Shown here one piece after another: positions 9,373 through 17,741 of a stretch of 64,000 bases of DNA. The notes below the pieces were generated by a model. The model was not told the DNA's origin. It worked only from the letters and a program-made list of their open reading frames with translations, and did not search any database. The stretch is from RUG100 sp050953425 (GTDB lineage Bacteria > Bacillota > Clostridia > Peptostreptococcales > Anaerovoracaceae). The DNA lies in NCBI GenBank assembly GCA_050953425.1, contig JBMNMQ010000008.1, forward strand, positions 59,137 to 123,136. Reading direction: 5' to 3'. Within the stretch, counting starts at the first letter, position 1; each line of letters begins with the position of its first letter. Both the position numbers and the translations under genes were made by a program.

Positions 9373-10717
9373 TGAATCGGCTTACTGCGATGTTCTCAGC
9401 GCGATTCTCGGCGGCAAGGGATATGCCGTGCAGAGCTGCGGCAACGGACGGGAAGCGCTGCAGCTGCTCGACGAGTCGTCTTTTGATCTGGTGATCACCG
9501 ATCTTTTGATGCCGGAGATGGACGGGATGGAACTGCTGCAGGAAATCAAGAACCGCGGCCTGCGCTGCGAGGTCATCATGCTGACGGCGTTCGGCACGAT
9601 CGAGCGGGCGGTCAAGGCGATGAAGATGGGCGCCTACGGATACGTGACCAAGGGCAACGACCCCGAGGAACTGCTGCTGGAGGTGAGCAAGGTTGCCGAG
9701 ATCAAGGCGATTCAGGATGAAAACGCGACCCTGCGCAAGAAGGTCGGCCGGCAGACCGCGATGCTGGAGAGCCGCAACGAGAAGTTCCGCAAAATGATGA
9801 CACTGGCGCAGCGGGCGGCGCAGAGCGAATCGAACATCCTCATTCTCGGTGAATCCGGTTCCGGCAAGGAGGTGCTCGCCAACTATATTCATTCGCAGAG
9901 CGCCCGCAGTGAGCAGAGCTTTATGGAACTCAACTGCCAGGCACTGTCGGAGAGCATCCTCGAGTCGGAGCTCTTCGGCCACGAGAAGGGCGCTTTCACC
10001 GGCGCCGATCAGCAGCATATCGGCCTCTTCGAGGCCGCCGATCACGGTACGCTCTTTCTCGACGAAATCGGCGGCGTGTCGATGAATCTGCAGGGCAAGC
10101 TGCTGAAAGCAATCGAGAGCAAGACCATCTACCGCGTCGGCAGCACCAAGCCGATCAGCACGGATTTCCGCCTGATCACGGCGACCAACCATGATCTCGA
10201 GGCGGATATGGCCGGCGAGACGTTTCGCAGCGATCTCTTTTACCGCCTCAGCACGATCATCCTCGAGCTGCCTCCCCTGCGGGCGCGCCGCGAGGATATC
10301 CCGCTCTTCATCGATTATTTCCTGCAGTGTTATCAGAAGGAGATGAAGAAAAAGATCACCGATATCGACGACGAGGTCCGGGACTTTCTCCTCCAGTACG
10401 ATTACCCCGGCAATATCCGCGAGCTGCGCAACATCATCGAGCGCATGGTCGTGCTCTCCGAGCACGGCGAGATCACTGCCGATTATCTGCCCAGCAATGC
10501 TCTGCATCGGCGCGGCAGCCGCACCCTCGGCGAAGAACTGACCGGCGGCCGCGACCTGACCCTGAAGGAATATCGCAGCGAGGCGGAGCGCGTCTATATC
10601 CGGGAACTGCTGGATAAATTCGACGACGATCTCGATCAGGTCGCCGCGACGCTCAGCATCACCCGCCGGCAGCTGCTCAACAAACTCAACGAATACGGGC
10701 TGCGGCAGGAGGCCTGA
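9338..10717 (+). CDS. Sigma-54-dependent response regulator, NtrC family
   Basis: The 459-residue activator has three parts. The receiver carries VVDDES and the phosphorylated Asp at about residue 55 (DLVITDLLMPEMDG). The AAA+ domain has Walker A GESGSGKE, the sigma-54 contact loop GAFTGA, and Walker B region GTLFLDEIG. The C-terminal Fis-type helix-turn-helix ends with LDQVAATLSITRRQLLNKLNEYG. GAFTGA intact means it should remodel sigma-54 RNA polymerase. The first gene downstream has a sigma-54 promoter (10889-10905), the obvious target. rpoN is not in this window. Confidence 0.94.
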   Translation: MTKKLKILVVDDESAYCDVLSAILGGKGYAVQSCGNGREALQLLDESSFDLVITDLLMPEMDGMELLQEIKNRGLRCEVIMLTAFGTIERAVKAMKMGAYGYVTKGNDPEELLLEVSKVAEIKAIQDENATLRKKVGRQTAMLESRNEKFRKMMTLAQRAAQSESNILILGESGSGKEVLANYIHSQSARSEQSFMELNCQALSESILESELFGHEKGAFTGADQQHIGLFEAADHGTLFLDEIGGVSMNLQGKLLKAIESKTIYRVGSTKPISTDFRLITATNHDLEADMAGETFRSDLFYRLSTIILELPPLRARREDIPLFIDYFLQCYQKEMKKKITDIDDEVRDFLLQYDYPGNIRELRNIIERMVVLSEHGEITADYLPSNALHRRGSRTLGEELTGGRDLTLKEYRSEAERVYIRELLDKFDDDLDQVAATLSITRRQLLNKLNEYGLRQEA

Positions 10718-10746
10718 GACCGCCGCCCGCCTCCGCGTGCCGGAGA

Positions 10747-10768
10747 GATCTGCCGGCCGCGGCAGATC
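10747..10768. promoter_or_regulatory. Dyad, possible upstream activating site
   Basis: A perfect inverted repeat with 9-bp arms (gatctgccg / cggcagatc) and a 4-bp centre lies about 120 bp upstream of the sigma-54 promoter, where NtrC-type activators usually bind. No T-run follows it, so it is not a standard terminator. It may also act as an mRNA hairpin after the regulator gene. Confidence 0.45.
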
Positions 10769-10810
10769 CCTGCCGGCGGAAGAACGGCTCCGGAAACCGC
10801 CGCCCCGATT

Positions 10811-10870
10811 CCGCGCCCGTCGATGCGGGCGCGGTTCCGGCAGCGGCGCTGTTTTTTTTATATTTTTTTC
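10811..10870 (+). terminator. Probable terminator of the sensor/regulator operon
   Basis: A perfect 9-bp stem (ccgcgcccg / cgggcgcgg, 10811-10834) is followed after 16 bp by a long T-rich run at 10851-10870. The distance to the T-run is longer than ideal, so the strength is uncertain. Confidence 0.5.
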
Positions 10871-10888
10871 TTGTTAAATTTCTGTCAG

Positions 10889-10905
10889 TTGGCACGCTCT
10901 CTGCA
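10889..10905 (+). promoter_or_regulatory. Sigma-54 promoter of the second permease
   Basis: TTGGCACGCTCTCTGCA matches the -24/-12 consensus (TGGCACG, then TTGC with one mismatch) with exact GG-N10-GC spacing at 10891-10904. The predicted start is near 10916, giving a leader of about 165 nt before 11080. Confidence 0.85.
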
Positions 10906-10998
10906 CGTTATTATGTCGGTGGAAATGAAAGGGGACGGGTCAAAAAGCGTGCTTTCCTTGAAAAATCAGCGCTTTCCCTTCCGCTTGCGAAAACCGTC

Positions 10999-11036
10999 GG
11001 AAAAAAATTTCCGAATTTTCGCGGAAAAAAATTTCC
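10999..11036. repeat. Two copies of GGAAAAAAATTTCC in the permease leader
   Basis: The 14-bp sequence occurs at 10999-11012 and 11023-11036, 24 bp apart, between the sigma-54 promoter and the gene. Each copy is close to a palindrome, so they could be paired protein sites or part of an mRNA fold. A GCGG/CCGC pair flanks the second copy. Confidence 0.6.
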
Positions 11037-11079
11037 CCGCGGACTTATCAATGTATTACTAATATGGAGGAGTGGTATT

Positions 11080-12546
11080 ATGAGTCAACAAAATGAACGG
11101 CAGGAACTCGCCAAAGAAATGAACCTGGGCGACGTCCTTGCACTCGCATTCGGTACCATGATCGGCTGGGGCTGGATTATGCTGGCCGGCCAGTGGGTCG
11201 GTACCGGCGGTGTCGGCGGTGCGATCCTGGCATTCGCACTCGGTGCCGTCATGTGTATGTTTGTCGGTCTCTGCTATGCGGAGCTGACACCGGCACTGCC
11301 GCTGTCCGGCGGCGAGCTCGTCTTTTCCTTCCGGGCGATGGGCTACAACGCCAGCTGGTTCACCGGCTGGATGATCACCCTGGCCTATGTCGGCGTAGCC
11401 GCATGGGAAGGTCCGGCGATCTCCAACGCGCTGGATTATCTGTTTGCGCCGCATCTGCCGCAGGGCAAGATCCTGTATACGCTGCAGGGATCTGATGTCG
11501 GCGCGACGTTCCTGATCATCGCCATTGCCGGCGCACTGATCCTGACCATTATCAATATCATGGGCGTGAAGACGGCGGCGACCTTTCAGACGGTCGCGAC
11601 CCTGGCCATGGCGGCCGGCGGCGTTGCCTTCTTCATCTGCGGCCTGGTCCGCGGCAACACGGACTATCTGGTGCCGGCCTTCACCAACTCCAAGGGCCTG
11701 GTAGCCGTTATCCTGATGGTGCCGGCGATGTTCGTCGGATTCGACGTCATCCCGCAGGCCGCCGAAGAAATGGATATCCCGCTCAACCAGATCGGCAAGG
11801 TCATCGTTATTTCGATCATCATGGCGGCCGTCTGGTACATGCTGATGGTCTTCGCCTGCGGCATCTCCGCTCCGGCGGACGTCAGATATGACGCCAACGA
11901 TCCCAGCAAGATCGGTGTAGCGGAAGCCTTTACCTATGCGATGAACAGCCCGGTCTTCGGCAAGATCATCATCGTCGCTGCGATGTGCGGCATTCTGACC
12001 TCCTGGAACGGCTTCTTCATCGGCGCTTCCCGCGTCCTCTTCTCAATGGGCCGCGCGAAGATGCTGCCGAAGTGGTTCGCCCACGTCAACGCCAAGCATA
12101 AGTCTCCGGACAACGCAATCATCCTCGTCGGCATCGTCTGCTGCCTGTCCCCGCTGCTCGGCAGAGGGGCTCTGGTCTGGTTCGTCGATGCGGCTGCGAT
12201 GGGTACCGTGGTTGCCTACTTCATGGTTTCGCTGTCCTATACGATCCTGAAGAAGAAAGAGCCGGAGCTCGAACGTCCGTACGAAAACAGTGGAACCGGC
12301 GGTTTCATCATCGGCATTGTCGCCGTCTGCGTCGCGTTCTTCTTCCTCTATCTGTACCTGCCGCTCGGCTCGCCGGCCCCGCTGACAGCGATTGAATGGG
12401 GCATTGTCGGTGCCTGGATTGTGCTCGGCATCATCCTCTGGCTCGTCAACAAGAGAACCATCCCCAAGAAGGGGACCAGCGAATACGAAGCCTGGGCCAA
12501 AGACGTCGAGTTTCAGATGTTCGGCGAAAAGTACAGGAGAATTTAG
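11080..12546 (+). CDS. APC-superfamily amino acid permease (second copy, sigma-54 controlled)
   Basis: The 488-residue permease begins with a short polar head and the TM1 motif LALAFGTMIGWGWIMLAG, and has about twelve membrane segments. It shares the order of motifs YAELTPALPLSGGELVFSFR and VPAMFVGFDVIPQAAEEM with the permease at 5978. A ribosome site (atggaggagtggtatt) precedes the ATG. It has its own sigma-54 promoter and a strong hairpin after the stop, so it is probably monocistronic and induced by the adjacent two-component system. The substrate is unknown; an amino acid or related amine is the family expectation. Confidence 0.9.
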   Translation: MSQQNERQELAKEMNLGDVLALAFGTMIGWGWIMLAGQWVGTGGVGGAILAFALGAVMCMFVGLCYAELTPALPLSGGELVFSFRAMGYNASWFTGWMITLAYVGVAAWEGPAISNALDYLFAPHLPQGKILYTLQGSDVGATFLIIAIAGALILTIINIMGVKTAATFQTVATLAMAAGGVAFFICGLVRGNTDYLVPAFTNSKGLVAVILMVPAMFVGFDVIPQAAEEMDIPLNQIGKVIVISIIMAAVWYMLMVFACGISAPADVRYDANDPSKIGVAEAFTYAMNSPVFGKIIIVAAMCGILTSWNGFFIGASRVLFSMGRAKMLPKWFAHVNAKHKSPDNAIILVGIVCCLSPLLGRGALVWFVDAAAMGTVVAYFMVSLSYTILKKKEPELERPYENSGTGGFIIGIVAVCVAFFFLYLYLPLGSPAPLTAIEWGIVGAWIVLGIILWLVNKRTIPKKGTSEYEAWAKDVEFQMFGEKYRRI

Positions 12547-12605
12547 CCTATCCTTTCCAAAGCCTGCATTTTCATGAATGCAATAGAGGGTATGTATGAC
12601 CAACG

Positions 12606-12636
12606 GAACAGCCGCATCCACCGGATGCGGCTGTTC
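12606..12636 (+). terminator. Strong hairpin after the permease
   Basis: A perfect 14-bp stem (gaacagccgcatcc / ggatgcggctgttc) with a 3-nt loop. There is no clear T-run after it, so it may stabilise the 3' end or terminate by another mode. Confidence 0.6.
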
Positions 12637-12706
12637 GCTGTCCGGGAGAACCGCCGTCGCGGCAGGCGCGGCAGGCGCGGAAACAGCGGCCGCGTCGCTT
12701 TTCCGG

Positions 12707-12736
12707 TTGCGCCGGGTGCCGCCGCGGTGTTAGAAT
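12707..12736 (+). promoter_or_regulatory. Candidate promoter of hinT
   Basis: TTGCGC (12707-12712) and TAGAAT (12731-12736) are 18 bp apart, ahead of a strong ribosome site (aaaggaggtg) for the gene at 12771. Confidence 0.45.
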
Positions 12737-12770
12737 GAAAGCAGCAGAAACAGAAAGGAGGTGGCACTCT

Positions 12771-13112
12771 ATGAGCGATTGTATTTTCTGTCAGATCGCG
12801 TCCGGCGAAATTCCCGGCGAGATTGCCTATCAGGATGACCGTATTGTCGTCTTTCATGATGCCGATCCCCAGGCGCCGGTGCACGTGCTGATGATCCCCA
12901 GAAAACATATCTCCAGCATCAACGATGTCGGTGAAGAAGACGCCGATCTGCTCGCCTACATGATGGAAAAAATCAAGGATGTGACGAACATGCTGGGGCT
13001 CGACAACGGATACCGGGTGGTGATCAACTGCGGCGAAGACGGACTGCAGACCGTGCAGCATCTCCATTTTCACATTTTGGGCAAGAGAAAGTTGACATGG
13101 CCTCCGGGTTGA
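12771..13112 (+). CDS. hinT: HIT-family purine nucleoside phosphoramidase-like protein
   Basis: The 113-residue protein starts CIFCQIASGEIP, with the CX2C typical of bacterial HinT, and ends with the histidine triad region QHLHFHILG. Such proteins hydrolyse AMP-linked phosphoramidates and acyl adenylates. I prefer the ATG at 12771 because aaaggaggtg lies about 10 nt upstream. The rpsU promoter starts within its last codons, so hinT and rpsU are neighbours with partly separate control. Confidence 0.93.
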   Translation: MSDCIFCQIASGEIPGEIAYQDDRIVVFHDADPQAPVHVLMIPRKHISSINDVGEEDADLLAYMMEKIKDVTNMLGLDNGYRVVINCGEDGLQTVQHLHFHILGKRKLTWPPG

Positions 13113-13121
13113 TAGTATAAT
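13092..13121 (+). promoter_or_regulatory. Consensus promoter of rpsU
   Basis: TTGACA (13092-13097) and TATAAT (13116-13121) are perfect hexamers with an 18-bp spacer. The -35 box overlaps the end of hinT. Confidence 0.85.
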
Positions 13122-13172
13122 TAAGTCTGCTTAGGCATTATATTAATAATGTCAGGAGGTGAATCAGCATTT

Positions 13173-13355
13173 ATGGCACAGGTAATTGTCAAAGACGGTG
13201 AGAGCTTGGAGAGTGCCTTGAAACGGTTTAAGAGATCGTGCGCCAGAGACGGCGTCATGAGCGAACTGAGAAAGAGGGAGCACTACGAAAAGCCCAGCGT
13301 CAAGAGAAAAAAGAAATCTGAAGCTGCCAGAAAAAAGGCGAACAAGAAATACTGA
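13173..13355 (+). CDS. rpsU: Small ribosomal subunit protein bS21
   Basis: The 60-residue basic protein has the S21 core VIVKDGESLESALKRFKR and a lysine/arginine-rich tail (KRKKKSEAARKKANKKY). It binds the 30S platform near the anti-Shine-Dalgarno region. The start at 13173 follows aggaggtgaatc; an in-frame start at 13149 would place the ribosome site inside the gene. yqeY follows 16 bp later, the usual Bacillota arrangement. Confidence 0.97.
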   Translation: MAQVIVKDGESLESALKRFKRSCARDGVMSELRKREHYEKPSVKRKKKSEAARKKANKKY

Positions 13356-13371
13356 GCTTTAGAGAAGAGGT

Positions 13372-13833
13372 GTGAATGATTTGAACCTGAAAGAACGACT
13401 GATGAATGACTTCAAGGAAGCCCTCAAGGCGCACGACGAAGTCAGAAAAGAGACGATCAGTTTTGCGCGGGCCGCGATCCGGCAGGTGGAGATCGATCAG
13501 AAAACCGAACTCGGTGACGCAGAGATTGTCCCCATCCTCGCCAAGCAGGTCAAGATGCGGAAAGACGCGCTGGCCGATTTCAAAAAGGCCGGCCGCGACG
13601 ATCTGGTCGCGTCGTATCAGGCGGAAATCGATGTTCTGTCGGAGTATCTGCCGGAACCGCTGTCCGAGGAGGAAATCCGCAGGACGGTGGACGACACTGC
13701 CGCGGAGATCGGCGTAGAAGCCGGCAGCGGGAAAAAGAGCATGGGCAGGCTGATGGGCGCTGTGATGCCGAAAGTCAAGGGCAGAGCCGATGGAAGCACC
13801 GTTCGCAGCATCATCGAAACATACCTCGGATAA
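13372..13833 (+). CDS. yqeY: GatB/YqeY-domain protein
   Basis: The 153-residue protein has the YqeY helical fold (LKERLMNDFKEALKAHDEVRK at the start, YLPEPLSEEEIRRTVDD in the middle, and a GSGKKSMGRLMGAVMPKVKGRADGS end region). The same fold forms the tail of GatB, which binds tRNA, but the role of free YqeY is not settled. It is probably cotranscribed with rpsU. A hairpin at 13852-13869 separates it from phoH. Confidence 0.93.
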   Translation: MNDLNLKERLMNDFKEALKAHDEVRKETISFARAAIRQVEIDQKTELGDAEIVPILAKQVKMRKDALADFKKAGRDDLVASYQAEIDVLSEYLPEPLSEEEIRRTVDDTAAEIGVEAGSGKKSMGRLMGAVMPKVKGRADGSTVRSIIETYLG

Positions 13834-13851
13834 GAAAACCATCACATGGCC

Positions 13852-13869
13852 CGATCTGCGGATCGGGTC
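13852..13869 (+). terminator. Hairpin between yqeY and phoH
   Basis: A 7-bp stem (cccgatc / gatcggg) with a short TGCG loop, followed by a T-rich stretch (tcatttctctgt). It may end the rpsU-yqeY transcript, or only attenuate it. Confidence 0.5.
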
Positions 13870-13919
13870 ATTTCTCTGTCTGCGGTTCGATGCCGCAGGC
13901 TGCAGGAAAAGGAGACTGC

Positions 13920-15077
13920 TTGGAGAACAACATTGCAAAAATCAGGCTGCCCGAAGGACTGGACCGGCGGGAGCTGTTCGGCAGCATGGACAGCCATCTG
14001 CTGAAACTGCAGGACGCGCTGCGGGTAGAGATCGTTCAGCGCGACAATGAACTGCTCCTGCGCGGGGAAGACGCGCCGCGCGCCGCCCGGGTGATCCGCG
14101 AGCTGATCGGCATACTCGACGCCGGCGAAGCGCTCGACGGACAGAAGGTGGAGTACGTGCTGTCCCTCGCCGACAAGGGCGTTTCCTATCTGGACAGCGA
14201 TCTCGATCACGATATCATCTGCTATACGCACCGCGGCAAACCGCTGCGTCCGAAGACGATCGGACAGCAGCGCTATATCGCGGCGATGCGGCACCGCGAC
14301 GTAGTCTTCGGCATCGGACCGGCCGGTACCGGCAAGACCTATCTGGCGGTGGCGATGGCGGTGACGGCGTTCAAGAAAAAGGAAGTGCAGAAAATCATCC
14401 TCACACGGCCGGCCGTGGAGGCCGGGGAGCGCCTCGGCTTTCTCCCCGGCGACCTGCAGGAAAAGGTGGATCCCTATCTGCGGCCGCTCTACGATGCGCT
14501 CTACGATGTGCTCGGGCGCGACAGCGCCCTGCGTCTGAAGGAGAAGGAAGTGATCGAAATCGTGCCGCTGGCCTACATGCGCGGCCGCACCCTTGACGGT
14601 TCTTTCATCATTCTCGATGAGGCGCAGAACACGACCCGCGAGCAGATGAAGATGTTCCTCACCCGCATGGGCTTCGGTTCGCAGATGGTGATCACCGGCG
14701 ACGACACCCAGGTGGATCTGCCCGGCGACCGGCGTTCCGGTCTGGTCGATGCCGCCCGCGTTCTGCGCGGGGTGCGGGGCATCGAATTCTGCTATCTGAC
14801 CGACGTCGACGTAGTGCGTCACCAGATGGTCAAGCGCATCATCAATGCCTACGAACGCGCCGAAGAACATCACGGCGAGCGGGGCCGCGGCGGCTATCGC
14901 GGCGAGTATGCCGGCGGCGGGAACGACGGCAGCCGAAGCGGCGGGAACGACGGCAGTCGAAGCGGCGGAAACGACCGCAGCCGAAGCGGTGGGAACGACC
15001 GCAGCGGCAGCGGCGGCCGGGCCGGCGAGAACGAAACATCCGGTGCGGACGCCCGGAGCGACGGCCGGGAACGATAA
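13920..15077 (+). CDS. phoH: PhoH-family ATPase
   Basis: PhoH-like proteins are P-loop NTPases tied to RNA metabolism. The 385-residue protein has a KH-like N-terminal region, Walker A GPAGTGKTYLAVAMA, Walker B FIILDEAQNTT, and the MFLTRMGFGSQMVITGD stretch. I prefer TTG at 13920 because aaaggag lies 5 nt upstream; the in-frame ATG at 13890 has no ribosome site. The final 60 or so residues are unlike ordinary PhoH: a Gly/Asn/Ser/Arg tail built of GGNDGSRS units. It precedes ybeY as in many genomes. Confidence 0.92.
   Translation: MENNIAKIRLPEGLDRRELFGSMDSHLLKLQDALRVEIVQRDNELLLRGEDAPRAARVIRELIGILDAGEALDGQKVEYVLSLADKGVSYLDSDLDHDIICYTHRGKPLRPKTIGQQRYIAAMRHRDVVFGIGPAGTGKTYLAVAMAVTAFKKKEVQKIILTRPAVEAGERLGFLPGDLQEKVDPYLRPLYDALYDVLGRDSALRLKEKEVIEIVPLAYMRGRTLDGSFIILDEAQNTTREQMKMFLTRMGFGSQMVITGDDTQVDLPGDRRSGLVDAARVLRGVRGIEFCYLTDVDVVRHQMVKRIINAYERAEEHHGERGRGGYRGEYAGGGNDGSRSGGNDGSRSGGNDRSRSGGNDRSGSGGRAGENETSGADARSDGRER
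14916..15011 (+). repeat. 24-bp coding repeat in the phoH tail
   Basis: Four tandem 24-bp units encode GGNDGSRS, GGNDGSRS, GGNDRSRS and GGNDRSGS, followed by a degenerate GGRAGENE. The repeats keep the frame open. Confidence 0.9.
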
Positions 15078-15124
15078 GGACAGTGACGCAGCGGAAGCCG
15101 GATGACCGGCTCGGAGGACGAGAA

Positions 15125-15646
15125 ATGGAACTGATTTTCAGCGATGACGCCGCTGTGCCGGCGGAGCTGCGGGAAACGATGCGGCGTGCCGCCGGGATCG
15201 TTCTGCGCAGGGAGAACATTGCGGCGGAGGAGACGGAGATCGACGTCTCCTTTGTCGACGCGGCGGAGATTCGCCGTCTCAACGCCGCCTATCGGCAGAC
15301 AGACCGTGTCACCGACGTGCTCTCTTTTCCGCAGTACGAGGCGGCGGCGGAGATCCCGCGGCAGGGACCGGTACTGCTCGGCGACGTCGTGCTCTGCACC
15401 GAGCGCGCCTGCGAGCAGGCGGCGGCTTACGGCCATTCCGGGGAACGGGAGCTGGTCTATCTTTTTGTTCACAGTCTGCACCACCTGCTCGGCTACGACC
15501 ACCTCGAGGAGGCGGAGCGAAGGGTGATGCGGGCCGCCGAGGAGGCCGTCATGGACGAGCTCGGTCTGCCGCGCACGGCCGGCGAAGCGGACAGCGCAGC
15601 CGCGGCGGCTGCGGCATCTGAGGACAGTGAGGGAGAAAAACCATGA
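15125..15646 (+). CDS. ybeY: rRNA maturation endoribonuclease YbeY
   Basis: YbeY is a zinc metalloprotein needed for 16S rRNA 3' end processing and ribosome quality control. The 173-residue protein carries the metal motif HSLHHLLGYDH (HX3HX5H) and the upstream NAAYRQTDRVTDVLSFP stretch typical of the family. ATG at 15125 follows tcggaggacgag; an earlier in-frame start at 15083 lacks a site. The C-terminus has an Ala-rich extension of about 25 residues, and the stop overlaps cdd. Confidence 0.95.
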   Translation: MELIFSDDAAVPAELRETMRRAAGIVLRRENIAAEETEIDVSFVDAAEIRRLNAAYRQTDRVTDVLSFPQYEAAAEIPRQGPVLLGDVVLCTERACEQAAAYGHSGERELVYLFVHSLHHLLGYDHLEEAERRVMRAAEEAVMDELGLPRTAGEADSAAAAAAASEDSEGEKP

Positions 15647-16068
15647 CCAGAGAGACGGAGAAATCAACAGCGGCAGGCGGCGCGGTCAGCGCCGCCTACC
15701 GGTCACTCTACGAAGAAGCCGGACGGGCGCTGCGGCATGCCTATGCGCCGTATTCCGGCTTTGCCGTCGGCGCGGCGCTGCTCTGCGAAGACGGCCGCAT
15801 CTATACCGGCGTCAACGTCGAGAATGCGTCCTACGGGGCCGCCATCTGCGCCGAACGCACCGCGGCGGTCAAGGCAGTCAGCGAAGGCGAGCGGCGGTTC
15901 CGCGCCCTGGCTGTGCGCAGTGCCGGCGGCAGCGCCTGGCCGTGCGGCATCTGCCGCCAGTTTCTCTATGAATTTGCGCCCGAACTCGACGTGATCTCCG
16001 GAGAAGATGTCGATCATCTGGAGGTATTTCCGCTGTCGGCACTGCTGGTGAAAGGATTCAGGCTGTGA
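15643..16068 (+). CDS. cdd: Cytidine deaminase
   Basis: It deaminates cytidine and deoxycytidine to uridine forms for pyrimidine salvage. The 141-residue protein has the tetrameric-type zinc motif: YGAAICAERTAAV (Cys ligand and catalytic Glu) and WPCGICRQ (two Cys ligands), plus the substrate loop YSGFAVGAALL and NVENASYG. It overlaps ybeY and era by 4 bp each. Confidence 0.96.
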   Translation: MTRETEKSTAAGGAVSAAYRSLYEEAGRALRHAYAPYSGFAVGAALLCEDGRIYTGVNVENASYGAAICAERTAAVKAVSEGERRFRALAVRSAGGSAWPCGICRQFLYEFAPELDVISGEDVDHLEVFPLSALLVKGFRL

Positions 16069-16949
16069 AGAGTGGATTTGTCAGTATTACCGGGCGGCCG
16101 AACGTCGGCAAGTCGACGCTGCTGAATGCGATCCTCGGCGAGAAGATCGCCATCACCGCCGACAAGCCGCAGACGACGCGCAACCGCATCCGCGGCATCT
16201 ACAACGGCGACGATACGCAGATCGTCTTCCTCGATACGCCGGGCATCCACAAGCCGCGTACGAAGCTGGGCAGCTATATGACCGAGACGGCGCTGGCGGC
16301 CCTCGCGGATGTCGACGTAATTCTTTTTCTCGTTGACTCCGCACTCGATGCCGGACCCGGTGACCGGCGCATCGTCGAGCAGCTGCGGCAGACGGAGACG
16401 CCGAAGATCCTCGTCATCAGCAAGATCGACTGCCTGTCGCCGGAGGAGGTCAGCCGCATTGCCGCAGAATACCGCACCCTCGATCTCTTCGCCGACATCG
16501 TCGCCGTTTCGGCGCGGCAGCGCCGCGGCATCGAGGAACTGCTGAAGGCGGTGCGGGCGCGGCTGCCGGAAGGACCGGCGTATTTCCCGACCGATCTGGT
16601 CACCGACCGGCCGGAACGCTTCCTCGCCGCCGAAATCATCCGCGAGAAGCTGCTTCGCTACCTCGAGGACGAGGTGCCGCACGGCGTCGCGGTAGAGATC
16701 GAGAGCTGGCAGGAAGAGCCGGACCTGATCCGCATCGGTGCGGTCATCTACTGCGAACGCGCATCGCACAAGGCGATTATCATCGGCCGCGGCGGCCGCA
16801 AGCTCAAGGGCATCGGCAAGAGCGCGCGGCAGGACATCGAACGGCTCACCGGCACGAAGGTTTATCTGCGCATGTGGGTCAAGGTCAGAGAACACTGGCG
16901 TGATTCCGCATCGATGCTGTCGGAACTGGGATACAGGGATAAACGATGA
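16065..16949 (+). CDS. era: GTPase Era
   Basis: Era binds the 3' end of 16S rRNA and acts in 30S assembly. The 294-residue protein has the GTPase motifs GRPNVGKSTLLNAI (G1), DTPGIHKPRTKLG (G3) and SKID (G4), and a C-terminal KH domain with ERASHKAIIIGRGGRKLKGIG. The start is GTG at 16065, overlapping the cdd stop. recO begins within its last codons. Confidence 0.97.
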   Translation: MKSGFVSITGRPNVGKSTLLNAILGEKIAITADKPQTTRNRIRGIYNGDDTQIVFLDTPGIHKPRTKLGSYMTETALAALADVDVILFLVDSALDAGPGDRRIVEQLRQTETPKILVISKIDCLSPEEVSRIAAEYRTLDLFADIVAVSARQRRGIEELLKAVRARLPEGPAYFPTDLVTDRPERFLAAEIIREKLLRYLEDEVPHGVAVEIESWQEEPDLIRIGAVIYCERASHKAIIIGRGGRKLKGIGKSARQDIERLTGTKVYLRMWVKVREHWRDSASMLSELGYRDKR

Positions 16950-17740
16950 ATGTAGAAACCGAAGCCATCATTCTGCGGCAGACCCGGCTCCTCGGCGGGC
17001 GCCGGCTGCTGCATCTCTTTACCCGCGAGCAGGGCCGGATGACGGCCGGCGCCTATGCCCGCGGCCGCGGACGGCAGCGCAGCACGCTGGCGCTGCAGCC
17101 GTTTACCCGCGGTCAGTATGTGATCCGCCGCCGCGGCCGCAGCAGCACCATCGTTTCGGCCGAAGAGATCCACAGCTATTACGGCCTCGGGGAGGACGTC
17201 GACAAGTACTTTGCCGCCAGCCGCTGTCTCGAGCTGGCCGCCGCCATGGTGCAGGAGGAGCAGCCGGCACCGGGGCTTTATGATCTTACCGTTTCACTGC
17301 TGACGGAGCTGGAACGGCGCCGCGGCCGCTGCGGCACGCTGGTGCTCGCCTTTGAAACCAAGGCCCTGCAGGAAATCGGGCTGCTGCCCGAGCTGAACCG
17401 CTGCGTGTCCTGCGGCAGCACCGGGCAGGCCGCCGCCTTCAGCGTGCCCGGCGGCGGGGTGCTCTGCGCCGACTGCCGGCGCCGCGAGGAGGCCGAAGCC
17501 GCCGCAAAAGGGCAAAATGACAGATTGATTTATGATATCGATTTTGGTATCATGAGTGTGTTGAAATATTTTCTGACAAATCCGCTGCAGAGTCTGAAAA
17601 AACTTGCCTTGAAGGAAGAAATCGAAGACCGCACGGAGACGATTCTCAGGGAATACATCCGCTACCATCTGGACCTGCGTTCGCTCAGGAGCGAGGAGGC
17701 TGCGGAACCTCATACAGCGAGATCCAAAGAAGGAGGTTGA
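16946..17740 (+). CDS. recO: DNA repair protein RecO
   Basis: RecO works with RecR to load RecA on SSB-coated DNA. The 264-residue protein has an N-terminal OB fold (VETEAIILRQTRLLGGRRLLHLFTR in part), a helical middle, and the zinc-finger cysteines CVSCGSTG and CADC. The local composition becomes less GC-rich near 17520-17620. It is followed 1 bp later by the DUF4342 gene, with a ribosome site (gaaggaggttgac) at its own end. Confidence 0.93.
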   Translation: MNVETEAIILRQTRLLGGRRLLHLFTREQGRMTAGAYARGRGRQRSTLALQPFTRGQYVIRRRGRSSTIVSAEEIHSYYGLGEDVDKYFAASRCLELAAAMVQEEQPAPGLYDLTVSLLTELERRRGRCGTLVLAFETKALQEIGLLPELNRCVSCGSTGQAAAFSVPGGGVLCADCRRREEAEAAAKGQNDRLIYDIDFGIMSVLKYFLTNPLQSLKKLALKEEIEDRTETILREYIRYHLDLRSLRSEEAAEPHTARSKEGG

Positions 17741-17741
17741 C

